Shown here piece by piece: positions 36,378-47,918 of a DNA stretch of 64,000 bases; the first letter of the stretch is position 1, and every line of letters starts with the position of its first letter. Origin of the DNA: Dissophora ornata (lineage: Eukaryota > Mortierellomycota > Mortierellomycetes > Mortierellales > Mortierellaceae); assembly GCA_025201705.1 (NCBI GenBank), contig MU616563.1, forward strand, positions 62,001 through 126,000, in the 5' to 3' direction. Position numbers and translations under genes: made by a program. A model generated the notes under the pieces. The model was not told where the DNA came from, made no database searches, and saw only the letters and a list, made by a program, of their open reading frames with translations.

Positions 36378-36960
36378 GCTGTCAAAGGTTATCAATTGGA
36401 TATTGAGACACAAGATGAATGATATCTAAGGCCGTTGGTTGAGAAGATGAAGAGAAAGTTCACACCCTGGCGATTTTATATGAAACCGAGACATCCTGAG
36501 GTTGCTGCTCGACGTACTGCTCACCACCAGCCCAATCCAATGTGGAAATATTGCACTATCCTTAGTGTGAACCCTGCCTTGCATGCGTGGTCACTATGCG
36601 TCAAGGCGCGGGGAGATCATTGCACAGCCCAGGTATTCTTGTGAGGTTACCCCAGTCACCACCTGTGACCCGAGACCTGACGAACCGAATTTTAGTCTGG
36701 GAAACCATGCTCTTCCAATAGCCCTTCCCTTTAACTCTTTAACTGCTGCTGTAGGTGCCGTCTGCAACAACAGCTCTCGCCAAGGTTACAGATGCCCCAA
36801 GATCTGCAGTTTCTTTTTTCTACAGCCAATTTCCTCAAGTCACACCACCGGGTCGACTGACCCCTCCCCCAAAAAACTGCTGTGGATTTGATGTCGAAGG
36901 GGGGTTTTTTTTTCGTCTTTTTTATTTCCTGCTTTTTTTTAGAGTAACAAAGCTGTCGTT
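36378..36960. other. Intergenic region
   Basis: No gene was seen. This holds the promoter of the CBM-like gene and the 3' region of the eS28 gene. Pyrimidine and T-runs (36900-36945) lie just beyond the eS28 stop codon. Confidence 0.55.
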
Positions 36961-38125
36961 TTAACGGAGACGACGGGCCTCACGCTCAGACTCCATAAGA
37001 CAGAGGATATCGCCTAAACAAAACGAGCAAAAAGATAGGATGCAAGCATGGCCGTTAGATTTTCTGGGACAGTAATAATGCTAGTTGGAGTGTCAAGTTT
37101 CCATATCCCATTGTCGACTCCACTGCCACTACTTGTTGCTGGTATCGATGACAGTCACATATTCAAGTCAAGCTGAAGAAGGCTTTGGCTTGACGCCTTG
37201 GCAAAGCAGGCGGTTGGATATCCCAGCATTAACTGATATGCGTTGCACTTTTTGGAAGCTGGCCGTGACCACGATTGATGGTTTTTAACTTGTGTCCTGC
37301 TCCAGGGGAGTAAATATTCCCATGTAGCCTCCAGCATGCCCCCAGTACCCGAACAACCGATCGACCGTAGCTGTTGGTGACGATCTCATATTGAATGACT
37401 CCAGGCACTTCAACAAATACCGTCCATCCTGATATCCAGTCACAGGATGCGCTTCCACTCATTCTAATAACAGCTTCCGGGAATAGTGGCCCTGAAACAG
37501 AGTCATGGGAGTAATGGCAGCTGAGAAGTATAAACGTACCCTCACGGACGGGGCCCTTGACGTTACGGATAACGTTGCGGACGCTGCTGGGGTTGGAGGG
37601 GTCCTCCTGCAACTCAACCTTGACCTGGGTGACACCACCGCGGGAGCCGGTACGGCCAAGAACCTTGGTGACTTTGGCGTGCTTGACAACGGTCTTATCC
37701 TGAAAGTGGGACAAGTGAATAAAGAAAAAGGTGCATCAGGTACTGGAAACTGTATTCGGGCTGGTCCAGATGACAGGCCCATCTGTGCTGTAAATCTGAT
37801 GCATCCGAGGTATCCTGAGATGTGAGGCTGATCCTGATGCTGCCAACGCGACTCAATGCGGCCTGATGAAGATCAATCCACTCTGTTGCAAGAGAATGGG
37901 ATCTTAGCGGCGCCTCCCATGTCTGGACTTATTTTTTTGCGATCCGGGTCAAAAGTTTACACCTAAATTCTTCTTGTTCCGTGAGTAGTGCTCCGTTGAT
38001 CCTGACGTTGCTTACTGAATGGATTGATAGATATTCCGATCGATGCATGTTACAGCCAGACTGGTGAATCCTCCTGCATCCATGGTTTGATAGTACACAT
38101 CCATGTGTTCCACGTGACTAACCAT
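36961..38125 (-). CDS. RPS28: 40S ribosomal protein eS28 (S28)
   Basis: Small-subunit ribosomal protein that sits near the mRNA exit side of the 40S subunit. Predicted 71 aa in three exons: 38125-38123, 37699-37540 and 37013-36961. Exon 2 encodes [39 protein letters not shown] and [14 protein letters not shown]. Exon 3 encodes [16 protein letters not shown] and the stop, the invariant eS28 C-terminus. The first exon is inferred to be the start codon alone (ATG followed by donor GTTAGT at 38122), because exon 2 opens with a clear acceptor (CCCACTTTCAG) and lacks a Met. This gives [11 protein letters not shown], as in other eS28 proteins. The first intron is then 423 nt. The first exon is the uncertain part. 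Transcribed divergently from eL31. Confidence 0.88.
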
Positions 38126-38739
38126 CTTGGAATTGAGTGTGAAAAGAAAGGAGGGCTTCACTGAGACCCGGTTCAATCCCGCACAAAAAAGGTCTCAGCG
38201 CACACAAATTTTCTTTTCCTGCTTGTTTGAGCACAGAGTGGAGAGAAATACTTAAGGGCGACTTTCAATTTCGCTTCGCAATATGAAGGTCCTGTCCTTG
38301 GGTTGAGTGGGATTCCTTCTCTATCAAAAAAAGCAATTTTTCAGGTGCGCGTTTGGGATATGGAGGAAACATCCATCCGTGCGAAAGCACTTCAGGACGC
38401 GGGAATCCATCCATCGATACATCACGGACGCCTTAGCCTCCAACCTACTATAAATTGTGCAACTTTCATCAACATCTGCATTATGGATGTATCAAGCAGG
38501 ACAATGAGGCATTTGGATCGAGATCGCTAGCACATCGTCCATGGATGTAGATCATCAGGGGTCTCCACACAGTCAAACAAACTAGAAGGACACAGCACGA
38601 TCGACTGCTATTGCGGGCTCGCCTCGACAAACGACCAACTACGTTTTGCCTCCTGTATCCCTATCAGGCGTATGCAACTTTCACAGCGAAACACAGTAAC
38701 TCACCAAGGATATCCACCCCACCTTCAACTCAACTAGAA
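38126..38739. promoter_or_regulatory. Shared bidirectional promoter of eS28 and eL31 with repeated CATCCAT motif
   Basis: This 614-bp spacer separates the start codons of two divergent ribosomal protein genes. Copies of CATCCA/TGGATG occur in it at about 38370, 38407 (doubled), 38484 and 38540, and two more lie just inside the eS28 first intron (about 38075 and 38098). The upstream region of the eL34 gene (44220-44300) has similar TGGATG clusters. A role as a ribosomal-protein promoter element is inference. Confidence 0.45.
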
Positions 38740-39319
38740 ATGGCCAAGGAATCCAAGGGTACCAAGCGTTCTACCATCCACGACGTTGTCGCTCGTGAGT
38801 ACACCATTCACTTGCACAAGCACGTCCACGGCAGGTAAATACTTCAGTCCTGACGTCGTTCAGGAGATAAAATCGGGCAAATTGCGGCGTTGATCAGGAA
38901 GACAGGCAGAGGAATGTCGTTGTATCTGATCCTCTGGAACTGCGTAGGAGAGCGGGACACGGGTGAAGATGAGAGAAAGAGAGAGAAAGGGATTGTGTTT
39001 GATCGTCTACTAGCCGCAGGACGCAATTTTCATCAAGCAATTGACAGGGAGAGGCCGAGATTAGTGGTGGCAATGATACGCGACCAAAAGGGGAAAAAAT
39101 TGGAATGTCAGTTTTTTGATTATATGACATCCTCTGTTTGCTATCTAACAGATCCTTCAAGAAGCGTGCTCCCCACGCCATCAAGGCCATCAAGGAGTTC
39201 GCCCAGAAGACCATGGGTACCTCCGATGTCCGTGTCGACCCCAGCTTGAACAAGCAGATCTGGTCCAAGGGTGTCAAGACCGTCCAGCACCGCATCCGCG
39301 TCCGCTTGTCCCGCAAGCG
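38740..39319 (+). CDS. RPL31: 60S ribosomal protein eL31, first copy, C-terminus lost in gap
   Basis: Large-subunit ribosomal protein eL31. Exon 1 is 38740-38834 ([20 protein letters not shown] and on to HVHGR) and exon 2 begins at 39152. The frame runs to RVRLSRKR at 39319 and then enters a 10-N gap. The last roughly 30 residues and the stop are missing, and after the gap the sequence resumes at a second eL31 start codon. Exon sequence is almost identical to the second copy, including the exon 1 flanks, but the 317-nt intron is unrelated in sequence. One residue differs (KEFAQ versus KAFAQ). This is either a real tandem paralogue or a scaffold join between two eL31 loci, and the missing tail is probably an assembly effect. 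Confidence 0.8.
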
Positions 39320-39329
39320 NNNNNNNNNN
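39320..39329. other. Assembly gap of 10 N
   Basis: Ten undetermined bases lie between the truncated first eL31 copy and the start of the second. The gap is too small to hold the missing eL31 tail, a terminator and a promoter, so the true distance is unknown. Confidence 0.98.
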
Positions 39330-39334
39330 TAGAA

Positions 39335-40075
39335 ATGGCCAAGGAATCCAAGGGTACCAAGCGTTCTACCATCCACGACGTTGTCGCTCGTGAGTACACC
39401 ATTCACTTGCACAAGCACGTCCACGGCAGGTAAATAATCTCATCTACCTGTAAAACTGACCCTCAGGATTAGCTGTAAAAGGATACAGGAACAGGAGCCG
39501 TTAATAAAGCCTCCGCAGTATTAATTGAAGGAAGAGGAGGAGGCCCTCGAATGCAGTGGATATTCCTATGTGGAATGATGGACCGACATTCAAAACAATA
39601 CGGCCTAAAGGAGCAGCGGCACTTATTCAGTTGCGGGACAGGAAACAGAGAGGTCATCGGAATGCGGCAAATACTGGTGAATGGCCCAGCACAGTGTCAA
39701 CGACAGTTAGCGTGGCGTCTTATCCCAGGATTTGATATCAAAGATTACGTCCTGACCAATACGTATTCACCATGTCTCCTTGCGTATTTTCTCTTTGTGC
39801 TTAACAGGTCCTTCAAGAAGCGTGCTCCTCACGCCATCAAGGCCATCAAGGCTTTCGCCCAGAAGACCATGGGTACCTCTGATGTCCGTGTCGACCCCAG
39901 CTTGAACAAGCAGATCTGGTCCAAGGGTGTCAAGACCGTCCAGCACCGCATCCGCGTCCGCTTGTCCCGCAAGCGTAACGACGATGAGGAGGCCAAGGAG
40001 AAGTTGTACACCTACGTCTCGTACGTCCCCGTCACTTCCTTCAAGGGACTCGAGACCCAGGTCTGCGACGAGTAA
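39335..40075 (+). CDS. RPL31: 60S ribosomal protein eL31, second copy, complete
   Basis: Complete eL31 of 120 aa in two exons: 39335-39429 and 39808-40075. The acceptor TGCTTAACAG and donor GTAAAT join in phase 2. It encodes [38 protein letters not shown], then the C-terminal [19 protein letters not shown]. eL31 lies at the nascent-chain exit of the 60S subunit. The length fits the family (113-125 aa). The promoter is not visible because the 10-N gap lies six bases upstream of the ATG. A polyadenylation-type AATAAA is at 40168. Confidence 0.93.
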
Positions 40076-40381
40076 AGTCACAAAAATCATGCTTTTTTTT
40101 GATCCTCGACAGAGAAACACCGAGAGCGCAAATGAAAATAAGCAAGCGGTGGTAAATATGGGAACATAATAAACGTCTTGATTGCCATCTCATGAGAAAG
40201 ACAATATGCCTTTTTTACAAAATGGTTCCATGAAAACAGAGTTGCTGGGCGAAGCTCGTTGCACGTGATTTTGAAAATGTTTGGAATATTTACAACAGTG
40301 CACTTTTGGCGAACTACGGGAATTAGGAGTGGTACAGTAAAAAAACGGTTTGCAATTGGTAATAGTGCTCAATTGTCGTCC
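40076..40381. other. Convergent intergenic region
   Basis: This 306-bp spacer lies between the 3' ends of eL31 (+) and the telobox protein gene (-). It contains the eL31 AATAAA. No gene was seen. Confidence 0.6.
40168..40173 (+). terminator. Candidate polyadenylation signal of eL31
   Basis: AATAAA, 93 bases after the stop codon. Confidence 0.5.
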
Positions 40382-42725
40382 CTACGAGGTGAGGTTGTTT
40401 CTGTCCCCTGGGAACTGGTGCCTTGGAATGCTTGAGGTCTTGGCTTGTTGTATACGGTTAACATAATCGCTATGGCGCCCGTTGTCCGTCTTTTGTCGAT
40501 ACTTGTCTTTCAACATGACCTGATCGCGGCGCTGTAAAACATTCCCATGTGCCTCATCATACCGCTTGAGCTGTGCCCACCGGATGTTCCTCTGGCGCTG
40601 AGACGTCGGGCTGGCCTCATATAGGAACCAAGGTACAAGTTTCATTAAACGAACTTCCTCCTTCGTTGTCCAGGGTTGGGTCTTTTTCCGCTCCTTAGCT
40701 CTACCCTTCCCCTTCGGCGACGCCTTTTCGATCACCATTTTTCCTTTCCTAGTGCTCAGTTTTACTGCAATGTTGCCTCCTTCCCCGCCCAGATGACGAC
40801 GTGTTGAGACATCCGGTTGAGCAGTGGTGTTAGGCGGAACCGGGCCACGATGAGTGTACGGTCCTTCTTCAGAGACCTCTCCATTTCTATTCATATGCTT
40901 CTTCTCTGGAGCTCCTTTTTGACCTGTAACCTCGGTCTCCTTGACAGAAGCAGGTGCTGGGGGATGCTTTCGGCTTTTCTTTAGTTCTATCGGCGGGATG
41001 TCGTCACCGTCGTCCTCGAACTCTGAATCGCCGTCCCATTTAGCTGACATAGAAACAATCCCTGTCGCTCTACTGACACGATCTATCAAGCTCAGTGGTC
41101 TCTTTTTTGTAACAGACAATGCTGGCGACTTGGGCGGCGGTGATATTGATTTGTGGGTTGCTGGGGGTGACGGCGACGATGGCGCAGAATGCCCTTCCAA
41201 CGGTGGTGATGAATGCTGCTCTGAAGGTGATGCTGGGGGTGGTATTGAAGTCTGCGTAGAGCTTGATATTGGAGGAGGCGGTGAGGGAGATTTGAGTTGT
41301 TTTGAGGAGGACGCCGACTGCAGTTGAGGTTCTTTAGATTGATCCAGACTCGTCGCGTCGATATTATCGTCCGCATTGGCTCCTGATGGTGGCACTGAAG
41401 GTAGTGTTGCGGCTGGCGCTGAGAGTGGAGATATGGACGGTGCTAGAGGCCTTAATGAGGGTGAAGTCAATTTTGGTTGGGACTCTCGAGTTTGGTCGTA
41501 GTTCCCCTCGATGGAAGAATCGTATGCCTCCCCTGCAATGTCCACTGTCGGCGTATCAACAATTTTAGTGTAGTCTTGGTCATTTCGAGACGGCTTGACG
41601 TAGTAGCGCTGCAACTCGGCGCCCCTCATAGCGGTAATCTCCTCGACAAGACTCATCTCAACGGGATCCTGCAATTCGGTAAGTTGTTCCTTGATTTGCC
41701 GAATAACTAATTTGAGAATGCTCTCGTATATTTCACACAACAGCAGGACGTCCTTTGATGCATTGATGGCAACATCGCGCAGGAGGTTCTAAAGAAAGAG
41801 CGCGAGTTCGTTTAACCGGGCAGATGGTCATGTAGCACCGGATTATGACCTGTGACATATACCTTTATAGTATTGGTAACCCGGAAGGGACAAGGTCCAT
41901 TCATCTGCTTTGGCATATCTTCCAAGGCCCACGCGTCCTCAAACAACTCCATTGAGTGGTAACTTGACACGTCAATCCCGTTTTGTGTGCGAAGTGCCAT
42001 GATCTACTAGCGTCAGATTTAAAGTGAGGCTTCACTGTCAGCCAGCGTCTGTGCAACACTAGGCAGCGTTAACTAAACATCCACCTTCCTTACCAGACCA
42101 ATCATCTGCAGGTAAGTTCTCCAAAAAACGTCGTTGTCCTTGCCTGGCACTTGGGGATCGTGTTCGAGCTGTTTTCGAAACATTCTCGCATAGCCCTTCA
42201 GTCCTTTTCTGCATTTCATCAAGTCAAGTTTGGGCATGGCAATCCTGTGGATCATAACAGATAAATTGTACCGCCAGACAAAATCATCGTCGAGCCCAAA
42301 TTCCAGGATATCGTGCTTCTCAAGGAACGCCTCGCTGTCTCTTAGACCCATACTCTCCTTCCCACCTGGATTGGGAGAAGTGCATAGAAGGGCGGGTCTT
42401 GTTAGCTAGCCAGCGACAATATTAGAGATGGCTCCATCGCAAGCTGGCGCAAGTCAGGGTACGTACGGTTCAGTGCGCTCCATTGTCTCTCAAGCTCTGG
42501 GTACTCTATCCGGATCTGACGAACCGGATCCTTCATGGCCATGAAGCTGTGTAGGTAAACATGATTCCAGGCGTCGACGACACAATGAAGGTTCTCCTCT
42601 GATGCGATCGGTGTCTTTTCCCGCGACTCCGAATGAATTGGCGAAGGCGAGTGTTTGCGAATTGCGACTGGCGATGGCGGTCGACGTGTCCTTTTTGGGC
42701 CACGCCCTCGCTGAACTCGTGGCAT
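40382..42725 (-). CDS. Telobox Myb-domain protein, candidate telomere-repeat binding factor (TRF/Taz1-like)
   Basis: Predicted 692 aa in four exons: 42725-42467, 42365-42094, 42003-41863 and 41788-40382. All joins keep frame. The start is the ATG of MPRVQRGRGPKRTRRPP; the frame is open upstream but without an ATG. A C-terminal Myb/SANT domain (about residues 595-655) opens with TQPWTTKEEVRLMKLV, has IRWAQLKRY in helix 2 and ends with RRDQVMLKDKYRQ. The V-x-LKDKYR ending is the telobox that recognises TTAGGG repeats in TRF, Taz1 and relatives. Residues about 55-250 are helical and non-repetitive, in the place where TRF proteins carry the dimerising TRFH domain, but I cannot confirm that fold from the sequence. 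A Pro/Ser-rich linker of about 250 residues lies between. The expected role is nuclear: telomere protection or telobox-site transcription. Confidence 0.72.
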
Positions 42726-42963
42726 GAATGACGATGGTGGGAAGTAAAAGGCTTCTTTTTGCGTGCAGCACAATTGGTTTTCAGAGGCTTGTCACACTGG
42801 TCACTACTTTAAAAATTGGAGCCTCCATACTACTGGACAACGCGGCCAATTTCCCGTCTGCTCCCCCAGATCAAAGCTTCGCAGACAAACACAGAGGTAA
42901 TAAAAACAATAGACAGACCCAAGTAGTTTTATTGGTGAATGCGTTGTCGTTTTTACTGAAAAT

Positions 42964-43758
42964 TTACTTGGAGGCCTTGGCGGGCTTGGCGCTCTTGGCC
43001 TGGGCCTTGATGACCTTCTTGACAATCTTCTGCTCCTCGATCAAGAAAGCGCGGACGATTCTGTCACGAACGCAGTTGGCGCAGCGGGAACCACCGTAGG
43101 CACGGTTGACGGTCTTCTGGCGGCGGGAGATGCGGGCGTACTCGGTGGGGCGGAGAGCAGGGACCTATTTTCAAGTCAATTAACAGCGATAACAATGTCA
43201 GATCCAGCTACACAACGCACGCAAATGGCTCCAATATATTATTAGGCATTCATCCTGATCAGCAGTAGTCCTGATCCAGTCGCCAAGAGCCTTCTCGTAG
43301 CGTGATGTTCCCAGTGTTGATATCCTTTCGTACAGCCGCTGGACACTGGGAGCGTTGGTTGGGGAATGGCTGGGCACCCTTGAACAGTCCAGTAAAGAGT
43401 GCAGTGCAGCAAGGAGGAAGCCCTTTTGCCAGCTGAAATCAGATTCCGGATTCATTCCAAAGTGCAACAGTGCAGCATCCGCCTTTCTGTCATCGAATCT
43501 TGTGATGGTGTCCATCGTCCTCGACGACTTTTCTACTTTCTGCTGTGCGATATCTCCATGCCTCCTGGTCCCTTCCATATCTTTGTTCCGCCAACTTACA
43601 CCGGGAAGAGCGACACCGCAGTCACCGCACTTGGGGGCGGTACCGGGCTTCTTCTCATAGAGCCAAGTCAAGCGACCACCGGGGGTCTTGACGACGCGAG
43701 TCCTGTTGGACTTGGTGTTGTACGACAAACGGCGGCGGTAAGTGAGACGCTGAGCCAT
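42964..43758 (-). CDS. RPL34: 60S ribosomal protein eL34
   Basis: Large-subunit ribosomal protein of 119 aa in two exons: 43758-43600 and 43164-42964. Exon 1 encodes [20 protein letters not shown] and [11 protein letters not shown]. The join is phase 0 with donor GTAAGT and acceptor AAAATAG. Exon 2 encodes [39 protein letters not shown], then a Lys/Ala-rich tail. The CGDC and CANC pairs are the zinc-binding cysteines of eL34. The intron is 435 nt. The upstream region (44220-44300) carries several TGGATG motifs also found in the eS28/eL31 promoter. Confidence 0.95.
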
Positions 43759-46125
43759 CTTCTAGTGTTCGTAACAAGAACGAATGGTGAGGTTCCTTCG
43801 TTAGCGACACTTTGCTTCGAGGGGGGGTTTTATATTTTTCAGATCCAGTGATGAAGAGGCACAGGTCGAAACTGAGAATCGAGTCTGAAGTAACGCCATC
43901 CTGCTGTTGAATCGAGCGTTTGCTCACTGATGTTTGTTGGCGGTAGTTTGAGTGCTGGATGGGCTGTGTAGTTGATCAAAGACTCGGCCTGTCGTTTCTG
44001 GTCTACCACGACAGCTGATCCAGTGACAGTAAACGATGCAGAGTCTCACTCGTACATCTGCTTCAATAGCATTCTACCGCCAGGCATTTCTCAAGCAATG
44101 CGACCACAGGTGCCCTGTTGTGGTGGTGGGGTGTAATGAATCCTCTCAAGAATGATGACCGATCCTGAACTCTTTTTCGATTATGTTTTTTTCTCGTCAG
44201 CACATAGTTGATGGTGGTCATTCCTGCATGGATGCTGAATATTGCTTTCGATGCGATGAATGGATGGATGTTTCCAGGTCGGCGCCGCATGCGATGGATG
44301 CTCTGTGATCTTCCAGCCTAAAATGTATCATAATTACTTCTGCAAGTTGGGGGAGAGACTGTCAAAAATCTCGCTGAGCATCACCTCATATAATGGCAGT
44401 GGCTTGCCGTCACGTGTGGTATAGGTTCGCGATCCCAAATAAAAGCGCGTCGCATGTATCCAAAAATGCATCCTCTTTTCATACCGAGTTCCTGTCGTAT
44501 CAGAGTCAGGAGCTCTCCTCCCCGCTCTCTTCCTCTGATCATATCCGCCTTTCCGTCATCCTGAATCAGAACAGATGGCATATAGAAAAAGTCTCGGATA
44601 AAGAGTCGTTGAACAATTCTAGTAACAGTAATGTAGTGAGGGCACCTGAGAGCTAATGAAAGATACAGAATATTAGCCATGCACGTTGATGCTATTAAAC
44701 TATGCTGACGGTCCTGCTAGCACACAGATTTTCCTTTCTGCCCTGCTATAGACTTGACCTCGTCATGCCCTAGCCACACTGGCGAACTGGCAGATCGTCC
44801 TAGAGAAGACCTCGAGAGAAAAGTCTCGCCTGTCGCATGGCGATATTGACAATCATATCGGATCTGTGCTCAAGAAGTTGGTAATTAGCGATTCGCAAAT
44901 GGGCATGGGTCTCGAGGACTCAGCGGCGCATTGGAAGACATGACTGCTATTGGCGTGGAAAAGTGAAAAGGACTGGCCTGTTTGCACCAAGGAGAAGGAG
45001 CTCGGGAACCCACAAAGACCTTAGTATAATGTATTCTTTTAACTTAGCACTCAGTTTTCTATGTTTATCTAGGGCCTGCTCTCGATCGGTCCACTTGCCA
45101 CAGAGGCAAGAAGAGCTGTTCAAAGTGAGTGCGCCACGGGCTGGTGGCAAGCCATTACACTCCGGTACTGCTGGACAAACACTTTAGTGGGTGGAACTGT
45201 CATTTGACCAAAAAAACCAAGCACACAGCACAACAATCCATACAGAAGACCATGACAGGAAGACAAAAAGAGTATCTTGATGAGCGGGGCTTGCTTGGCA
45301 TAAGAATGGTCATTGGGAGAAACACTTATGGTTGTTCAGTAGCCCCAGAGTCTTCGCTTAGATTCAGCGTAAGCACCCGCTGCATGAGAACAAACAAATG
45401 TTAGGTGCAGGTATACAGACTACCGCCAGGCAGTGCCAGCACCATGTAACGGAACCAGACGAAGAGTGGACTCGCACTGGCTCCATATGAATAACGAAAG
45501 AGAAACTCTCGCCAGCAAAGCACGGTCATCTCTCCAGGAACGCACTCTTCTTTTTTTTCTGTACAGCGTCTACAACTACAGACATTGTGAACGGTTGTTC
45601 GTACACACATTCGCTCCGATTGTGTGCCAGCCGTTGCAAGGTGGATCTCAGTTTAAGCAGTGTCTCGCTTGGAATGAATAGGAGGACAGTCTAAACTCTA
45701 AAGTGGCACACCGTTTTGCAGTTTGAGATCCACTCGATTCACAAGATACCAAGGTGGTGGCTACTGATCGCTGAGAATCCGCCCTGTGTCCTTTGAATCG
45801 CTCCCCTCGGAACGGCATTGCTTTCGGCGTGGCTGTTTCACTGGGTGCGGAGGGTGATAAGGCGCTCTCGCTATCAAGAGACTGCGTGCCTTGTCGAGAT
45901 CGTGAGCTCCTCTGCATCCGTGACTGCGACGGTGCCGGTTGGTAAATCTGCATGGCTATGACCCACACTGTGAGTCAAATCGGAGTGTTCGTTGGTGAAC
46001 TTTAGCTGATCGGCTGCTCATTCTTGTCCCTTCTTTCATTCTCTTCTTCTCCTCACCCCGCCCTTCTTCATTCACCTCCAACCCTCCTCCCTCCTCCCTC
46101 CTCTCTATACTCAATACTACCACCA
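43759..46125. other. Intergenic region, about 2.4 kb
   Basis: This stretch holds the eL34 promoter at its left and the HOM2 promoter and pyrimidine-rich leader at its right (46020-46110). Apart from the doubtful minus-strand frame at 45648-45953, no gene could be supported. The other frames are short and lack conserved motifs. Confidence 0.5.
45648..45953 (-). CDS. Possible small Ser/Arg-rich protein or first exon, unrecognised
   Basis: An ATG-started frame of 101 codons, divergent from HOM2 with 172 bp between start codons. It encodes a Ser-, Arg- and Thr-rich, probably disordered sequence (begins MQIYQPAPSQSRMQRSSRSR). No domain, signal peptide or membrane helix was recognised. It could be a small gene, a first exon, or a chance frame in GC-balanced DNA. 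The divergent position beside a housekeeping gene is the only supporting context. Confidence 0.22.
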   Translation of the reverse strand: MQIYQPAPSQSRMQRSSRSRQGTQSLDSESALSPSAPSETATPKAMPFRGERFKGHRADSQRSVATTLVSCESSGSQTAKRCATLEFRLSSYSFQARHCLN

Positions 46126-47301
46126 ATGACCCGCGTATTAAAGGCCGGTATCCTCGGTGCCACCGGCACCGTTGGACAGCGTTTTATCCTCTTGCTCTCA
46201 CAGCACCCTGGCTTCTCGATCCACGCCCTCGGCGCATCGCCCCGCTCTGCCGGCAAGACCTATGCAAAGGCCACAAAGTGGAAGATGTCACAGTCCATCC
46301 CCGCCGACATCCGCGACATGGTCGTTCAGACCTGCGAGCCCCTGAACGAGTTCAAGGACTGCGACGTTGTCTTTTCTGGACTCGATGCAGACGTCGCCGG
46401 TGATATTGGTAAACAATTTATTCAAAAATATATCCATTGCGATGACGACTAGACCCAAGATCTAGCCCTGGATCACTGACTGTTTGCATAATCGACTCTA
46501 GAGATGGCATTCCTCAAGGCTGACCTGGCCCTGTTCTCCAACGCCAAAAACTACCGCACACACGAGGAAGTGCCCCTGATCGTCCCTATGGCCAACTCTT
46601 CCCACTTTGATCTCCTTCCTCACCAACGATCTCTTCACAAGCTCTCAAAGGGATTCCTTGTCACAAACGCTAATTGCTCGACCTCTGGTCTGGTCGTGCC
46701 ATTGAAGGCTCTTCAGGATGCATTCGGCCCTCTGTCCAAGATCATGGTGACGACTATGCAGGCAGTCTCGGGTGCAGGATACCCTGGTGTTTCATCGCTC
46801 GACATCATGGACAACGTTGTTCCATTTATCGGAGGAGAAGAGAGCAAGATGGAATGGGAGACGCTCAAGATCCTGGGCGGATTGAACCAGGAGGCCAACG
46901 GATTCGAGTTGTTGAAGGCCACCAAGGTCTCGGCCACCTGCAACCGTGTGCCTGTGATTGACGGTCATACGGAATGTGTCTCGATCGAGTTTGAGAGACG
47001 CCCTGCGCCCTCGGTGGAGGATGTGATCAAGGTCCTTGAGAACTACCGCACGGAGGCCCAGGAATTGGGCTGCCACTCTGCACCAGAGCAGGCCATCATT
47101 GTGACCAGGGAAGAGGACCGACCGCAGCCCCGACTAGACAGGGAGAACGGCAATGGATACAGTGTGACGGTAGGCCGTGTGAGGGAATGCAATGTGCTTG
47201 ACATCAAGTTGACGCTGCTAGTCCATAACACTATCCTGGGCGCAGCGGGATCGGGTGTACTGCTTGCTGAGCTGGCACAGAAGAAGGGCCTCATTGTTTA
47301 A
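46126..47301 (+). CDS. HOM2: Aspartate-semialdehyde dehydrogenase
   Basis: Cytosolic NADPH enzyme that reduces beta-aspartyl phosphate to aspartate semialdehyde, the second step from aspartate to threonine and methionine. Predicted 360 aa in two exons: 46126-46408 and 46502-47301 (donor GTAAAC, acceptor CGACTCTAG, phase 1). The nucleotide-binding motif GILGATGTVGQRF is at residues 8-20. The catalytic cysteine is about Cys153 in TNANCSTSG. VSGAGYPGVSSLD and GHTECVSIEF match the substrate-binding and catalytic-His regions. The length fits fungal Hom2 (about 360-365 aa). The start lies directly after a CT-rich leader. AATAAA is at 47317. Confidence 0.96.
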
Positions 47302-47918
47302 GACAGAGCGAAATATAATAAAGACACATAGAAGCATTGTCGAGTTATGAAAGAAGAGCTGCTCGCAGAGATAACGTGCTTTCGTCAAAGGTGGAAGAAT
47401 TGAGCGAATTGATAGCGTAACTAGACTACACAGATAATGGATAAACAGAAGGGATGAGAAAGGCATGAACTCTATTGCAGACAAACGCACCGAAGTGAGC
47501 ACATGGAAAAACGAAAGCGGTCTAGTCTGTGTGGGAAAACAGGATAAACAACCATTGCACTACCAATGAATGCATCACAAGAGCAAACGAACTCTAGAAC
47601 AGTAGGAAAAGGAAAACATCAGGCAGCGACCTTTGTTTGTTCCTTCTCTGCTCATCTTTCTTCCTCTCTCTTTTTCTTTTCTTTTCTTTCTTTCTTTCTC
47701 TCTTTCTTCTTTCTTCCTATTTCTTCCCTCTCTCATCCCTAACCTTCATCCGGTCTATACCCTTTTATTATATATTTCCCCCCGGCTATTCGTCGGTAAA
47801 TGCAGGTCCTTTCCTTTCGATCAATATAACACACTCCGCTGCATACCACCTTTCCCACCTAGATTCCGCCCATCGCACAGTCTCTCCTCATTAAACGCTC
47901 TACTAGATATATCACAGT
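47302..47918. other. Intergenic region with a CT-rich tract
   Basis: This stretch holds the 3' end of HOM2, then from about 47640 to 47740 an almost pure CT tract (CTTT, TTTCT and CTCT units) followed by the leader of the Stealth gene. No gene was seen. Confidence 0.6.
47317..47322 (+). terminator. Candidate polyadenylation signal of HOM2
   Basis: AATAAA, 16 bases after the stop codon, within TATAATAAAG. Confidence 0.4.

Noticed and set aside
38160..38200. tRNA-like B-box (GGTTCAATCCC)
   Set aside because: The T-stem does not pair beyond three bases, and no A-box or acceptor stem lies at the right distance.
39138..39332. eL31 copy 1 as a pseudogene
   Set aside because: The frame is intact up to the 10-N gap; the missing tail is explained by the gap and not by a visible mutation.
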